48,262 nt of DNA from JAJFUV01 sp964561215 (lineage in GTDB: Bacteria > Acidobacteriota > Terriglobia > Bryobacterales > Bryobacteraceae): NCBI GenBank assembly GCA_964561215.1, contig CAZLOS010000025.1, positions 1 through 48,262 of the forward strand, in the 5' to 3' direction. Shown one piece after another: positions 1 to 8,683 of this stretch. The notes under the pieces were generated by a model that worked only from the letters and a program-made list of their open reading frames with translations, searched no databases and had not been told where the DNA came from. The position numbers were made by a program, and so were the translations under genes. Numbering within the stretch: position 1 is the stretch's first letter; every line of letters begins with the position of its first letter.

Positions 1-2643
1 CATCTGCAGCCGTGCCGCCATCTGGCTCAACTCCTGAGACGCCTTCTGCGTCTCGTTGGCGCCTTGCGTGGTGTCCTTCGCCGCCACCGCGACGCCGCCA
101 ATGTTCTTGGCGATGTCGCCGACACCCTTGGCAGCTTCGGTCACGCTGCGACCGATCTCGCTGGTGGTCACTGTCTGCTCTTCGACCGCCGATGCGATGC
201 TGTTGGAGATGTCGTTGATCTGGTTGATGATGGAGCCGATCTCTTCGATCGCCGTGACGGCCCCCTTGGTATCGCCCTGAATCGCCTCGATCTTCCGGCC
301 GATTTCCTCCGTGGCTTTGGCGGTCTGCTTGGCGAGTTCCTTCACCTCGTTGGCCACCACCGCGAAGCCCTTGCCGGCTTCACCGGCTCGCGCCGCTTCG
401 ATGGTCGCGTTGAGCGCCAGCAGGTTGGTCTGCTGCGCGATCGAGGTAATTACCTTGATGACGTTGCCGATCTCCTGGCTGGATTCGCCCAGCTTCCGCA
501 CCGTGTCGTTTGTGGAATGCGCCACGCTGACCGCGTTCTTGGCCACACGCGCGGACTCGTTCGCATGTTTGGCGATCTCGCGGATGGAAGCCTGCATCTG
601 TTCGGAAGCCGAAGCCACTGAGGAGACGTTCTTGGATACCTGCTCGCTGGCCGCCGAGACTACGTTGGCCTGCGTGGCGGTCTCTTCGGCGTTCCCCGCC
701 ATCTGGTGGCTGACGGCCATCAACTCTTCCGAGGAGGTGGCCACCGCGGTGGCACTCTGCGAGGCGGCCTTCAACGGCTCCGCTACCTCATCCAGGGTCT
801 TGTTTACACCCTCGATAATCTTGCGGTACTCGCCCTGGTGCCGGTTCGCATCGGCGCGCAGACCTACCTGGCCGTCCCCGGCCGCCTTGGCCAGCATGGC
901 GGCGTCGTTAACCAGAGACTCGAGGTTTTCCATCATGAGCACGATGGCCGGGATCACTTCGTCGTGCTCGGACCGGCGTCCGATCCGTTTGAATTCGGCA
1001 AGCCGTTCCAGATCGCCCACGGCGACCCGCTTGAGGTTCTCGACGATGCTGGTCACCCTCTCCTGCGTCGCATTGACTGCGGCCGCCACTTCGGCGTAGA
1101 TGCCCTCGTAGTGTCCTTCGACGGCCTTCGTGTAATCGTTGACCGCCATCTTCTGCAAAACGGCATTCGCCTCCACCAAACCGCTCAGCCCGTCAATGCA
1201 GGCATTCACGTCTTCTATCAGGCCGCTGTAATCGCCGTTGAAGGTCTCGGTAATCTTGGGCGGAATCTCGCCTTTCCCAATGCGGTCCATACACCCGGCG
1301 GCCACATGAATTGGGCCGACGATGGCTTCCATCGTCTGGTTCAATCCTTCGACGACCTTGCGGAATTGACCCTGGTGCCGGGTCACATCGGCGCGGGTAG
1401 ACAGCTTCCCTTCCACTGCCGCCTTGGCCAGCGAGGTAGCGTCACGAACCAGCGTCTCTATGTTTTCCATCATGAGGACGACCGACGGGATCACTTCGTC
1501 GCGTTCGGAACGGCGTCCGATCCGTTTGAGTTCGGCAAGCTGGCCAAAATCCCCTACGGCAACCTTCTTGAAGTTCTCGACGATGCTGATCACCCTCTGT
1601 TGCGTCGCATTGACCGCGGCCGCCAGTTCGGCGTAGACGCCCGTGTAGTGTCCGTCAACGGGTTTGCTGAGATCGTTGACCGACATCTTCTGCAGAACGG
1701 AATTCGCTTCCACCAGGCCGGCCAGGCCATCGATGCAGGCATTCACGTCGTTGACGATGGAGTTGTGATCGCCGTTGAAGGTCTCGGTGATCCTGGGTGG
1801 GACCTCGCCCTTTGCCATGCGAGCCAGATACCCGGCGGCCAATTGGACGGGGCTAATGACGGCATCCAACGTGTCGTTCATCCCTTCGACGACCTTGCGG
1901 AATTGGCCCTGGTGCCTGGTCGCATCGACGCGGGTGGCCAGCTTGCCTTCCACCGCCGCTTTCGCCAGCAATTCCGCGTCGCTGACCAAAGCGCCCACGC
2001 TTTCCATCAGCTGGATCACTGTTGGCACAACATTGTCACGCTCGGACCGGCGTCCCAGTTGCTTGTACTCGGACAACTCGGTCAGGTCTCCTTTGGCTAC
2101 GTTCTGCAAGGTGGACATGACGTGCCCCACCCTTTGCTGCGTGGTGTTAACCGCGGCCGCGACCTCGGCGTAGATACCCGTGTAGCGCCCGCTGACGGCC
2201 TTCGTGTAATCGTTGACCGCCATCTTCTGCAGAACGGCGTTCGCCTCCACCAGGCCGCCCAGTCCGTCAATGCAAGCATTCAGGTCGTTCACAACGGTGT
2301 TGAGATCACCGTTGAAACTGCTGGAAATCTTGGATGGAATCTCGCCCTTCGCCATGCGAGCCGTACATTCGGCGGCCACTTTCAGCGGCCCGACGACGGA
2401 ATCCAGCATCCCGTTCAGCGTATCCACAATCCGGCGCTCGCCGCCCTCGAATGCATCGGAGTGTGCTCGCTCCGCTAAGCGCCCTTGTTCGAAGGCGGAG
2501 GCTACCCTCAGGATTTCCGTCTCAAGGCGCCCCTTTTGCGGCACGTCCACGGCATCAGATGTTGGATGACCTGAAACGGCGATGCCCGTGGATCGCTTTC
2601 GACCGGTGTCAACGCGCCGGCCATTGTTCGCTTGCTTTGCCAT
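1..2643 (-). CDS. Soluble poly-HAMP methyl-accepting chemotaxis receptor (C-terminus cut by window edge)
   Basis: The minus-strand frame is open from 2643 to base 1, giving 881 codons with no stop. The chosen start is ATG 2643 (MAKQANN), because AGGAG lies 7 nt before it; ATG 2649 is too close to that site. No membrane segment or signal peptide is seen, so the receptor should be cytoplasmic. Residues from about 60 to 600 are three copies of a 179-aa unit rich in HAMP-like helices (GEIPxKI, FNGD, VNDxNACIDGL, YAEVAAAVN). The signalling domain follows, with the hairpin tip IEAARAGEAGKGFAVVANEV near codons for bases 370-430, the region that contacts CheA and CheW. Methylation sites and the C-terminus lie partly outside the window. 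It is the third gene of cheA-cheW-mcp, starting 103 nt after cheW. The receptor family is clear; the stimulus is unknown. Confidence 0.93.
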   Translation of the reverse strand, partial: MAKQANNGRRVDTGRKRSTGIAVSGHPTSDAVDVPQKGRLETEILRVASAFEQGRLAERAHSDAFEGGERRIVDTLNGMLDSVVGPLKVAAECTARMAKGEIPSKISSSFNGDLNTVVNDLNACIDGLGGLVEANAVLQKMAVNDYTKAVSGRYTGIYAEVAAAVNTTQQRVGHVMSTLQNVAKGDLTELSEYKQLGRRSERDNVVPTVIQLMESVGALVSDAELLAKAAVEGKLATRVDATRHQGQFRKVVEGMNDTLDAVISPVQLAAGYLARMAKGEVPPRITETFNGDHNSIVNDVNACIDGLAGLVEANSVLQKMSVNDLSKPVDGHYTGVYAELAAAVNATQQRVISIVENFKKVAVGDFGQLAELKRIGRRSERDEVIPSVVLMMENIETLVRDATSLAKAAVEGKLSTRADVTRHQGQFRKVVEGLNQTMEAIVGPIHVAAGCMDRIGKGEIPPKITETFNGDYSGLIEDVNACIDGLSGLVEANAVLQKMAVNDYTKAVEGHYEGIYAEVAAAVNATQERVTSIVENLKRVAVGDLERLAEFKRIGRRSEHDEVIPAIVLMMENLESLVNDAAMLAKAAGDGQVGLRADANRHQGEYRKIIEGVNKTLDEVAEPLKAASQSATAVATSSEELMAVSHQMAGNAEETATQANVVSAASEQVSKNVSSVASASEQMQASIREIAKHANESARVAKNAVSVAHSTNDTVRKLGESSQEIGNVIKVITSIAQQTNLLALNATIEAARAGEAGKGFAVVANEVKELAKQTAKATEEIGRKIEAIQGDTKGAVTAIEEIGSIINQINDISNSIASAVEEQTVTTSEIGRSVTEAAKGVGDIAKNIGGVAVAAKDTTQGANETQKASQELSQMAARLQM
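850..2460 (-). repeat. Three in-phase 537-bp tandem repeats encoding HAMP-like units
   Basis: The same landmark words recur at an exact 537-nt period inside the receptor gene. For example, catcttctgc starts at 1147, 1684 and 2221, and catcg starts at 849, 1386 and 1923. 537 is 179 codons, so the repeat stays in frame. Copies are diverged at many third positions, so this is an old duplication held by selection on protein structure rather than a recent slippage product. A partial fourth unit (GRLAERAHSDAF aligned with GKLATRVDATRH) precedes the first full copy. Confidence 0.9.
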
Positions 2644-2745
2644 TCTCATTCTCCTTGTAGTCCGATTGTTTTACTCAGGCCGTCAATGGCACCGAGTTTT
2701 AGTTCCGTTTTTCTCCGTCATCTGGCCGTCATGCGAAGGACAAAA

Positions 2746-3300
2746 TCAAGATTGCCTTGCCTCCAGCGCATCGACGCTTGCCGGAATGCTCTGCCTTGTC
2801 ATGCTGGATACCGTGCCGGCGCTGAGTTGTCCCCCGATGGTGAGATCCACCGTACGATCCGTATCGAGAACCAGCAGCAGCCGGTCTTTTAGTTTGTAAA
2901 TGCCGCGAATCAGCTCACGCGCCGCGGGAAGGAGATTCTCCGGCGGCCGTTCGTAGGTCGCCGGGTCCGTGTCCATCACGTCTCCGATCTCGTCGACCAG
3001 CAGGCTGATGGCGCCATCCTCGGTGCGGACCACCATGTTCATGGGAGTCTGTTCTCCGGCGCGCGGCGGCAGTCCTAGCCGCCTTCGCATGTCGATGGCG
3101 GGCACGATCTGGCCGCGGAGGTTGATCAGGCCTTCGATCACTTGCGGCGCCTGGGGCACGCGGGTCATGTGCTGGAAGCACAACACCTCCTGAACCCGGA
3201 GGACGTCTACGCCGAAAAACAGGTCCCCCACCAAGAAGGTGGAGAACTGCCCGCCGGCCTGTGCGGGCTCTGATTTTGTAATTGCTATCTCGGTTGCCAT
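2746..3300 (-). CDS. cheW: CheW chemotaxis adaptor protein
   Basis: 184 aa. A single CheW-like SH3-pair domain spans most of the protein: FLVGDLFFGVDVLRVQEVL, then the conserved VIEGLINLRGQIVPAIDMR strand-loop and LLVDEIGDVM. CheW couples receptors to the histidine kinase CheA in the cytoplasmic array. The gene starts 3 nt after the cheA stop, at ATG 3300; GTG 3303 is adjacent, but AGGAGAG upstream suits the ATG better. Translational coupling to cheA is likely. About 17 residues precede the domain core and some 10 follow it, so there is no fusion. The assignment is firm; which receptors it serves besides the downstream poly-HAMP protein cannot be told here. Confidence 0.96.
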   Translation of the reverse strand: MATEIAITKSEPAQAGGQFSTFLVGDLFFGVDVLRVQEVLCFQHMTRVPQAPQVIEGLINLRGQIVPAIDMRRRLGLPPRAGEQTPMNMVVRTEDGAISLLVDEIGDVMDTDPATYERPPENLLPAARELIRGIYKLKDRLLLVLDTDRTVDLTIGGQLSAGTVSSMTRQSIPASVDALEARQS

Positions 3301-3303
3301 CAC

Positions 3304-5874
3304 CTATCTCTCCTCTGCCGCCAGCACCGGCTCCGTTTCGCATCCGGCCAGGTGCGTGGCCAGCCGCGCCACCGATTTGAGCATCGCCTCCTGGTCGAAC
3401 TTCACCTGGCAGTCCTCGTAACCCGTCGGCTGGCCGGCTTGTGACCGCACCTGCTCCGCCGAGTCCACCAGCACCAGCAGGGGGATACCTTCCCACTCCG
3501 GCCGCCCCCGCATCGTCGACAGCAATTCGGTACTGCCACCGGGCGGAAGATTCATCGCCGCCACCGCGATGTCCACCGGTTGTTGTTCCAGAGTCCGGAC
3601 CGCCTCCTCCAGATTTCCGGCCTCGACCACGCGATAGCCCGCCATGTCCAGGCCGCAGCGGAGCAGGCCGCGCGAGAATGCCGAAGCCTCCGCCAGGAGC
3701 ACCCGCCTGCCGTTCGCGGACTTAACGGTGGCTTGGAACCAATCCGCCGCAGCCGCGCGGATGACATAGTTCAGGTCCAGGAAATCCGCCACATGCTTGC
3801 CCACCACCGCGGAGCCGAGCAGGCCCTTGCGGTTGGTCTTCTGGTGCACCGTGACCGCTTCTTCCGCGACATCCAGGATCTGGTCGATCATCAGGCCCAC
3901 GCTGCGGTCTCCGTCGTTGAACACGATGACCTGTACCTGATCGGCCGTCTCGGGCTGCGGCGAACCGGGTTCCAGCACCTCTTGGAGAGGCACCAACAGG
4001 AGAATCCGGTCCCGGTATTGCACCACCTGGCGTCCGCCGGCTCTCTCGATGGAGGAGCGGGGAAACTCCTCGATTCTCGCGACCATCGAAAGCGGAACGG
4101 CCAGCCGCTGGAAGGAGCCCGCCCCGAAAAGGAGCAACCGCTGCTTCTCGTCTCCCGCCTGCGCCTTCTGCTGCACTGCCGCGCGCACCTGTTCGCGCGA
4201 TTCCGTCAGCACTCCCGATTGCTGGCCGATGCCCAGCACGTCCAGGATGAGAGCCACGCGTCCGTCGCCCATGATCGTCGCGCCCGCGTACACGGAGAGT
4301 CCTTTCAGTTGCTCGCCCAAGGGCTTGACCACGATTTCCTGGGTATCGTTGATGCCGTCCACTACCAGCCCGAACTGCCGGTCTTCGGCTTGCAGGACCA
4401 CCATGTTGACCGCATCGCACTGGCCGTCCTGCTTGAGCCCCAGCACGCGGCTGAGATAGGCGACAGGCAGAAGGCTCCCGCGCCGCCGGTACACAGGCGT
4501 CCCATGGACGTGCTCGATGTGCTTGTCTTTGGAGTCTCCCTCCAGGCGGACGAGCTCGATCAGGCTCACCTGGGGGATGACGAACCGCTCCCCGCCGCTG
4601 GTCACCACGAGCCCCGGAATGATCGCCAGGGTGAGTGGGATCTTGAGCTTGATCGTGGTGCCTTCACCGAGCCGGCTGACAAGATCGACGACTCCGCCGA
4701 TCTTCTCGATGTGCGACTTCACGACATCCATGCCCACGCCGCGTCCGGATACATTGGTGACGGTCTTCGCCATCGAGAATCCGGGCACGAAGATCAGGTT
4801 CAGCGCCTCCCGCTCACTCAATTTCTCGACCTGCTCGGGCCGCAGAAGCCCCTTCTCGATGGCTTTCTGCTTGACGCGGGCGACATCGATCCCCGCCCCG
4901 TCGTCCCTGATTTCGATGTTGACTTGCCCGCCCTCGTGATAGGCGTGCAGAGCCAGCGTCCCCTCGGGCGGTTTGCCCAGCCGCGTGCGAACGTCCGGGG
5001 GCTCGATGCCGTGGTCGCACGAGTTTCGCACCATGTGCAACAACGGGTCCTTGATGGCCTCGATGATGGTGCGATCGAGTTCGGTCTCCGCGCCTTCCAT
5101 CTCCAGCTTTATCTGCTTGCCGAGCGCCACCGACACATCGCGCACTACGCGCGGGAACTTGTTCCAGACCACGCCGATGGGCTGCATGCGCGTCTTCATG
5201 ACGCCTCCCTGCAACTCGGTGGTGATCAGGTTCAGACGCTGCGAGGTCGCGTTGAGAGAGGTGTCCTCCCGCTCGGTGTTGAACTGGAGAATCTGGTTGC
5301 GGATGAGGACCAGTTCGCCAACCAGGTCCATGAGCTTATCCAGCAGCCCCACGCCGACCCGGACGCTGGAGTCCGCCACCGCGGAGGACTTCGCGGTATC
5401 CTCTTCCTGCTTTGCTTCCTCGGAGTGTTCAGCGGCGCCGCTCTCATGGGCCTCTTCCTGGACGGCGGCAGGCGCGGGATCGGCCGTCTTTTGAGCAACC
5501 GCCTTAAGACGTTCGACCAATTCTTCAAACCGGTCGGGGCCTTCTTCCCCGGTCGCTTCGATCGCGGCGAGCACCTTTCGCGTGGCGTCCACCGTTGTTA
5601 GAACCACGGACACCAGCTCCGGTGTGAGTTCTCGTTGCCCATCCCGCAGCTGGCTCAACAGGTTCTCGGCCTGGTGGGAAATCTGTTCAAGAGTCGAGAA
5701 TCCCAGGAAGCCACACGTGCCCTTGATGGTGTGCATCGTGCGAAAGATGCTGGCGAGCAGCTCCGCATCCTTGGGCCGCTTCTCGAGTTCGACAAGTTCC
5801 TGATCCAAACGCGAGAGATTGTCGTAACTCTCGACGAGGAATTCCCGGATCACTTCCTGATCTTGATCCTGCAT
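3304..5874 (-). CDS. cheA: CheA-type hybrid histidine kinase with two CheW-like domains and a degenerate receiver
   Basis: 856 aa from ATG 5874, preceded by GGAGAAG at suitable spacing; a TTG at 5889 is an alternative. Order: HPt domain with phospho-accepting His48 in MHTIKGTCGFLGF; an acidic Ala/Glu linker (about 110-165) where the CheY-binding P2 domain normally sits but is absent; dimerisation helices (about 172-240); HATPase with N-box N284, DDGAG near 324-328 and GRGVGMDVV near 377-385; a CheW-like domain (about 420-555); a second CheW-like domain (about 590-715); and a C-terminal receiver-like domain (about 722-845). In the receiver the phosphoacceptor Asp is Ala773 (DIAVAAMNLP) and the N-terminal acidic pair is reduced to AEA, so it probably cannot be phosphorylated. 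It is the first gene of the cheA-cheW-mcp operon. Confidence 0.96.
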   Translation of the reverse strand: MQDQDQEVIREFLVESYDNLSRLDQELVELEKRPKDAELLASIFRTMHTIKGTCGFLGFSTLEQISHQAENLLSQLRDGQRELTPELVSVVLTTVDATRKVLAAIEATGEEGPDRFEELVERLKAVAQKTADPAPAAVQEEAHESGAAEHSEEAKQEEDTAKSSAVADSSVRVGVGLLDKLMDLVGELVLIRNQILQFNTEREDTSLNATSQRLNLITTELQGGVMKTRMQPIGVVWNKFPRVVRDVSVALGKQIKLEMEGAETELDRTIIEAIKDPLLHMVRNSCDHGIEPPDVRTRLGKPPEGTLALHAYHEGGQVNIEIRDDGAGIDVARVKQKAIEKGLLRPEQVEKLSEREALNLIFVPGFSMAKTVTNVSGRGVGMDVVKSHIEKIGGVVDLVSRLGEGTTIKLKIPLTLAIIPGLVVTSGGERFVIPQVSLIELVRLEGDSKDKHIEHVHGTPVYRRRGSLLPVAYLSRVLGLKQDGQCDAVNMVVLQAEDRQFGLVVDGINDTQEIVVKPLGEQLKGLSVYAGATIMGDGRVALILDVLGIGQQSGVLTESREQVRAAVQQKAQAGDEKQRLLLFGAGSFQRLAVPLSMVARIEEFPRSSIERAGGRQVVQYRDRILLLVPLQEVLEPGSPQPETADQVQVIVFNDGDRSVGLMIDQILDVAEEAVTVHQKTNRKGLLGSAVVGKHVADFLDLNYVIRAAAADWFQATVKSANGRRVLLAEASAFSRGLLRCGLDMAGYRVVEAGNLEEAVRTLEQQPVDIAVAAMNLPPGGSTELLSTMRGRPEWEGIPLLVLVDSAEQVRSQAGQPTGYEDCQVKFDQEAMLKSVARLATHLAGCETEPVLAAEER

Positions 5875-6013
5875 ATGCGTCTTCTCCAAAGGGCGGAAAC
5901 AATCCCGTGCAGATTCGTTCGTGTCTTCAGGCCGCCCGGTCTCTCACGCCTGTGCGCGGCGTTCTCGACGGCGGCGTGGCTGCGTGCAGCGACGCTCCAG
6001 GGTTCTTATCGAC

Positions 6014-6031
6014 TAAGGAGTGAAATCCTTA
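6014..6031. repeat. Perfect 6-bp inverted repeat upstream of the chemosensory operon
   Basis: taagga at 6014-6019 faces tcctta at 6026-6031 across a 6-nt loop. It lies 140 nt upstream of cheA and 50 nt downstream of the amidohydrolase stop. It has no T-run, so it is a weak terminator at best; an operator is equally possible. Confidence 0.4.
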
Positions 6032-6045
6032 CATATCTCTCTGAC

Positions 6046-6073
6046 TGGAGCAGGGATACGCGTGGAGCAGGGA
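6046..6073. repeat. Two 11-nt direct repeats (TGGAGCAGGGA) 17 nt apart
   Basis: The word tggagcaggga occurs at 6046-6056 and 6063-6073 in the gap between the nucleoside operon and cheA. The exact match and short spacing look like a paired binding site or a small duplication. I see no convincing -35/-10 pair next to it, so its role is open. Confidence 0.4.
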
Positions 6074-6079
6074 ACAAGC

Positions 6080-7507
6080 TCAGCGAACTTTGTTTCGGGG
6101 ACCGGACGGCTCCGGGGATGCGGCAGGCGGCGCTTGCCCGGTAAGAGTTCGGACCTTCGCACCGAACTGGCGGGCCCTGGCCGTGACGAGCGCTGTGTCG
6201 AACGTCAGCACGCGCCGGCCGCGCACGATGAGCTTGCCGTTCACCATGACGTCCGAAACGTCGCTGGCTTTCAGTGCATAGACCAACTGGGAATACACGT
6301 TGTAAAGCGGCACGGCGTGCGGCGCATCCAGCCGCACCGCGATCATGTCTGCCCGCTTGCCCGGCTCAAGCGAGCCGATCTCCTTCTCCATGCCGAGTGC
6401 GCGGGCGCCCACGATGGTCGCCATCTCGAAGACCGTTTTGGCGGGCAGCGCGGTGGGATCGCCGGTGGAAACCTTCTGCAGTTTCGCGGCGAGGTCCATT
6501 TCCTCGAACAGGTTGAAGTCGTTGTTCGACCCGGCCGGCCCGTCCGTGCCCAATCCCACGGCGACACCGGCTCCGAGCATGGCTGCGACAGGCGCCACGC
6601 CGCTGGCGAGCTTCGTATTGCTTGAAGGGCAGTGAGCCACACCGACGTTCCATTTCCGGAAGATGGCGTGATCGGCCGCATCGGTCCAAACCGCGTGCGC
6701 CACAAGCGTGCGGCCGTTGAACACACCGAGCGAGTCGAGCAGCGCGACCGGGCTCATGCCGCGCCTGGCACGCGCCTGGTCCACTTCGTGACGCGTTTCC
6801 GAAATGTGCGTGACAAGCGGCACCCCGTACCGGTTGGCCAGTTCGCGGCAGGCCTTCAGCGTCTCGTCGGAATTCGTATAAGGGGCATGCGGCGCCACGG
6901 CCGGCACAATCAACTCGTCGTTGCGGAAGCGGCGGATGAAGCGCTCGGTCGACTGGAGCGATTCCGCCGGGCTCTTGGCGTCGGCCACCGGAAACCCGAT
7001 GACGGTTTCGCCCAGCACGCCGCGCAGGCCGATTTCCCTGGTGGCCTCGGCGACGGTGTCCTCGAAGTAGTACATGTCGGCGTAGGTCGTTACCCCCGAC
7101 AGGGCCATCTCGATCGCGGCCAGCCGCGTCCCCCAGCGCACAAAGTCCGGCGAGACGGCTTTGGCTTCGACGGGGAAGATAAACTTCTCCAGCCAGTCCT
7201 GGAGGCGCATGTCGTCGGCGATGCCGCGCAGAAGCGACATGGCCGCATGGGCGTGCGCATTGACCAGTCCCGGGGCGATCAGGCAGTCCGCGCAATCGAT
7301 GCGCCGCGCCGGCTGGTACTTCCTGTCTATCTCTCTGCGAGTACCGACGGCGACAATACGGCTTCCGCGCACGGCCACCGCGCCGCGCTCGATAAGGCGC
7401 CGCGAGCCGTCCATGGTGACGACGTAGCGCGCACTCCAGATGGCGTCGACGGGCGCTGAGAAAGCCGCTACCGCGGCCAGGGCGAGACTAACGAATAAAC
7501 GAAGCAT
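6080..7507 (-). CDS. Secreted amidohydrolase of the MTA/SAH (adenosine-type) deaminase family
   Basis: 475 aa. Metal-dependent amidohydrolase fold: HxH at His85/His87, His234 in THISET, His271, His292 before CPSSN and Asp322 in GLGTDGP, followed by the NNDFNLFEEMDLAA segment typical of 5'-methylthioadenosine/S-adenosylhomocysteine deaminases. Such enzymes hydrolyse the 6-amino group of adenine nucleosides. The first 22 residues (basic start, hydrophobic core, then AFSAPVDA) look like a Sec signal peptide, which is unusual for this family. The start ATG 7507 lies inside the end of the cytidine deaminase gene (20-nt overlap), so it is the last gene of a nucleoside salvage operon. The substrate is likely an adenosine-type nucleoside given the neighbours; guanine or chlorinated-ring substrates cannot be excluded. 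Confidence 0.85.
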   Translation of the reverse strand: MLRLFVSLALAAVAAFSAPVDAIWSARYVVTMDGSRRLIERGAVAVRGSRIVAVGTRREIDRKYQPARRIDCADCLIAPGLVNAHAHAAMSLLRGIADDMRLQDWLEKFIFPVEAKAVSPDFVRWGTRLAAIEMALSGVTTYADMYYFEDTVAEATREIGLRGVLGETVIGFPVADAKSPAESLQSTERFIRRFRNDELIVPAVAPHAPYTNSDETLKACRELANRYGVPLVTHISETRHEVDQARARRGMSPVALLDSLGVFNGRTLVAHAVWTDAADHAIFRKWNVGVAHCPSSNTKLASGVAPVAAMLGAGVAVGLGTDGPAGSNNDFNLFEEMDLAAKLQKVSTGDPTALPAKTVFEMATIVGARALGMEKEIGSLEPGKRADMIAVRLDAPHAVPLYNVYSQLVYALKASDVSDVMVNGKLIVRGRRVLTFDTALVTARARQFGAKVRTLTGQAPPAASPEPSGPRNKVR

Positions 7508-7877
7508 CGAACGGCCGGGGAAACAGATCTTTCAGGTGAAAAGTTTCGGTCACGCCGCGCGGGTTGGCGAGGATCACCTCGATGTCTCCGCAGAACTCCC
7601 ACAGGATCTGCCGGCAGGCGCCGCAAGGGGGCGTGGGACGCTCCGTCCGGGCCGCGATAGCCAGGCGCCGGAACTTCCGCGCACCCTCGCTGAGGGCCTT
7701 GAACACGGCGACGCGCTCGGCGCAAACCGTGAGGCCCAGGGTGGCGTTCTCTATGTTGCAGCCGGTCCAGACGCGGCCATCCGGGTCTTCGATGGCGGCC
7801 CCGACCTGAAAGTCCGAAAAGGGCGCGTGGGCGTGGCTGCGAGCTTCGAGCGCAGCGGCTACCAGATCATCCATCAT
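7488..7877 (-). CDS. cdd: Cytidine deaminase
   Basis: 129 aa, the usual length of the small tetrameric type. It converts cytidine and deoxycytidine to uridine and deoxyuridine. Visible signature: FSDFQVGAA substrate loop, zinc site CAE (Cys51, Glu53 counting from the second Met) and PCGAC (Cys84, Cys87). The first ATG (7877) overlaps the stop of the purine nucleoside phosphorylase gene (ATGA); a second ATG follows at 7874 and either may be used, with GGAGG just upstream. Its 3' end overlaps the amidohydrolase start by 20 nt. The product uridine would feed the pyrimidine-nucleoside phosphorylase encoded at the head of the operon. Confidence 0.96.
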   Translation of the reverse strand: MMDDLVAAALEARSHAHAPFSDFQVGAAIEDPDGRVWTGCNIENATLGLTVCAERVAVFKALSEGARKFRRLAIAARTERPTPPCGACRQILWEFCGDIEVILANPRGVTETFHLKDLFPRPFDASFIR

Positions 7878-8683
7878 GCCTCCAGCCGCGGCACCAGGGC
7901 CTTGAGCAGGCGCACCAGCGTGCCGCGCACGGCGGCGCCGGTCTCCAGCACCTCCTCATGGCAGATCTTCTGCTTCAAGATGCCCGAGGCCATGTTGGTG
8001 ACGCAGGAAATCGCCAGGACCTCCACACCCATGTGGCGCGCCGCAATCGCTTCGGGTACGGTCGACATTCCCACCAGATCCGCGCCGATGGTCCGCAGAT
8101 AGCGTATCTCGGCCGGCGTCTCGTAACTCGGGCCGAGCAGGGCCGCGTACACGCCCTCCTGCAACCGTGTTCCGAGCGATTCCGCCACGGCGCGGGCCGT
8201 CGTGCGCAGCCTCGCGGAATAGGCGTCGGACATATCCGGGAAGCGCGGCCCCAAGGTGTCGTCATTCGGTCCGGCCAGCGGGTTCGAGCCTTGCAGGTTG
8301 ATGTGATCCGAAATCAGGACCAGCGCGCCCTGCCCGTAAGCCAGGTTGATGCCGCCGGCTGCGTTGGTGAAGATGGCGGCGCGCACACCCAGGCGCGCCA
8401 GTACGCGGATGGGGAAGACCACCTGGGCCGGAGTGTAGCCCTCGTAGAGATGCGCGCGCCCGGCCATGACCACCGTCTCGGTGGCCCCGATACGGCCGAA
8501 CACCAGCTTGCCCGCGTGGCCCACGGCGGTGGAACGCGGCCAGCCGGGGATCTCCTCGTAAGGGACTTCGATCGCATCCCCGAGTTCCGCGGCGAAAGCA
8601 CCGAGCCCGCTGCCGAGCACGACGGCCACGCGCGGCGATCGGGCCACGCGCGATTCCAAGTACTTCCTGGCTTCTTCTATCAC
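7874..8683 (-). CDS. punA: Purine nucleoside phosphorylase (trimeric type)
   Basis: 269 aa. It cleaves purine nucleosides with phosphate to base and ribose-1-phosphate. Family landmarks: VVLGSGLG phosphate loop (about 21-28), GRAHLYEGY (75-83), FTNAAGGIN (105-113), YETPAE with Glu188, VGMSTVPE (204-211) and SCVTN with Asn230, the Glu/Asn pair typical of 6-oxopurine specificity. The start is GTG 8683, which overlaps the NupC stop (GTGA); the frame continues upstream but that part lies inside nupC and has no homology. It overlaps cdd at the other end (ATGA), so nupC, punA and cdd are translationally coupled. Confidence 0.95.
   Translation of the reverse strand: MIEEARKYLESRVARSPRVAVVLGSGLGAFAAELGDAIEVPYEEIPGWPRSTAVGHAGKLVFGRIGATETVVMAGRAHLYEGYTPAQVVFPIRVLARLGVRAAIFTNAAGGINLAYGQGALVLISDHINLQGSNPLAGPNDDTLGPRFPDMSDAYSARLRTTARAVAESLGTRLQEGVYAALLGPSYETPAEIRYLRTIGADLVGMSTVPEAIAARHMGVEVLAISCVTNMASGILKQKICHEEVLETGAAVRGTLVRLLKALVPRLEA

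Noticed and set aside
850..2460. CRISPR-like or VNTR array
   Set aside because: The period is 537 nt, in frame, diverged and inside a receptor gene; there are no short identical repeats with unique spacers.
706..2478. A 590-codon plus-strand open frame across the receptor repeats
   Set aside because: It is the antisense shadow of the poly-HAMP receptor; the opposite frame carries the receptor signature and the plus frame has no domain logic beyond mirroring the repeat.
3580..5601. A 673-codon plus-strand open frame opposite cheA
   Set aside because: cheA is fully explained on the minus strand; the plus frame is His/Arg/Asp-rich antisense sequence typical of GC-rich genomes.
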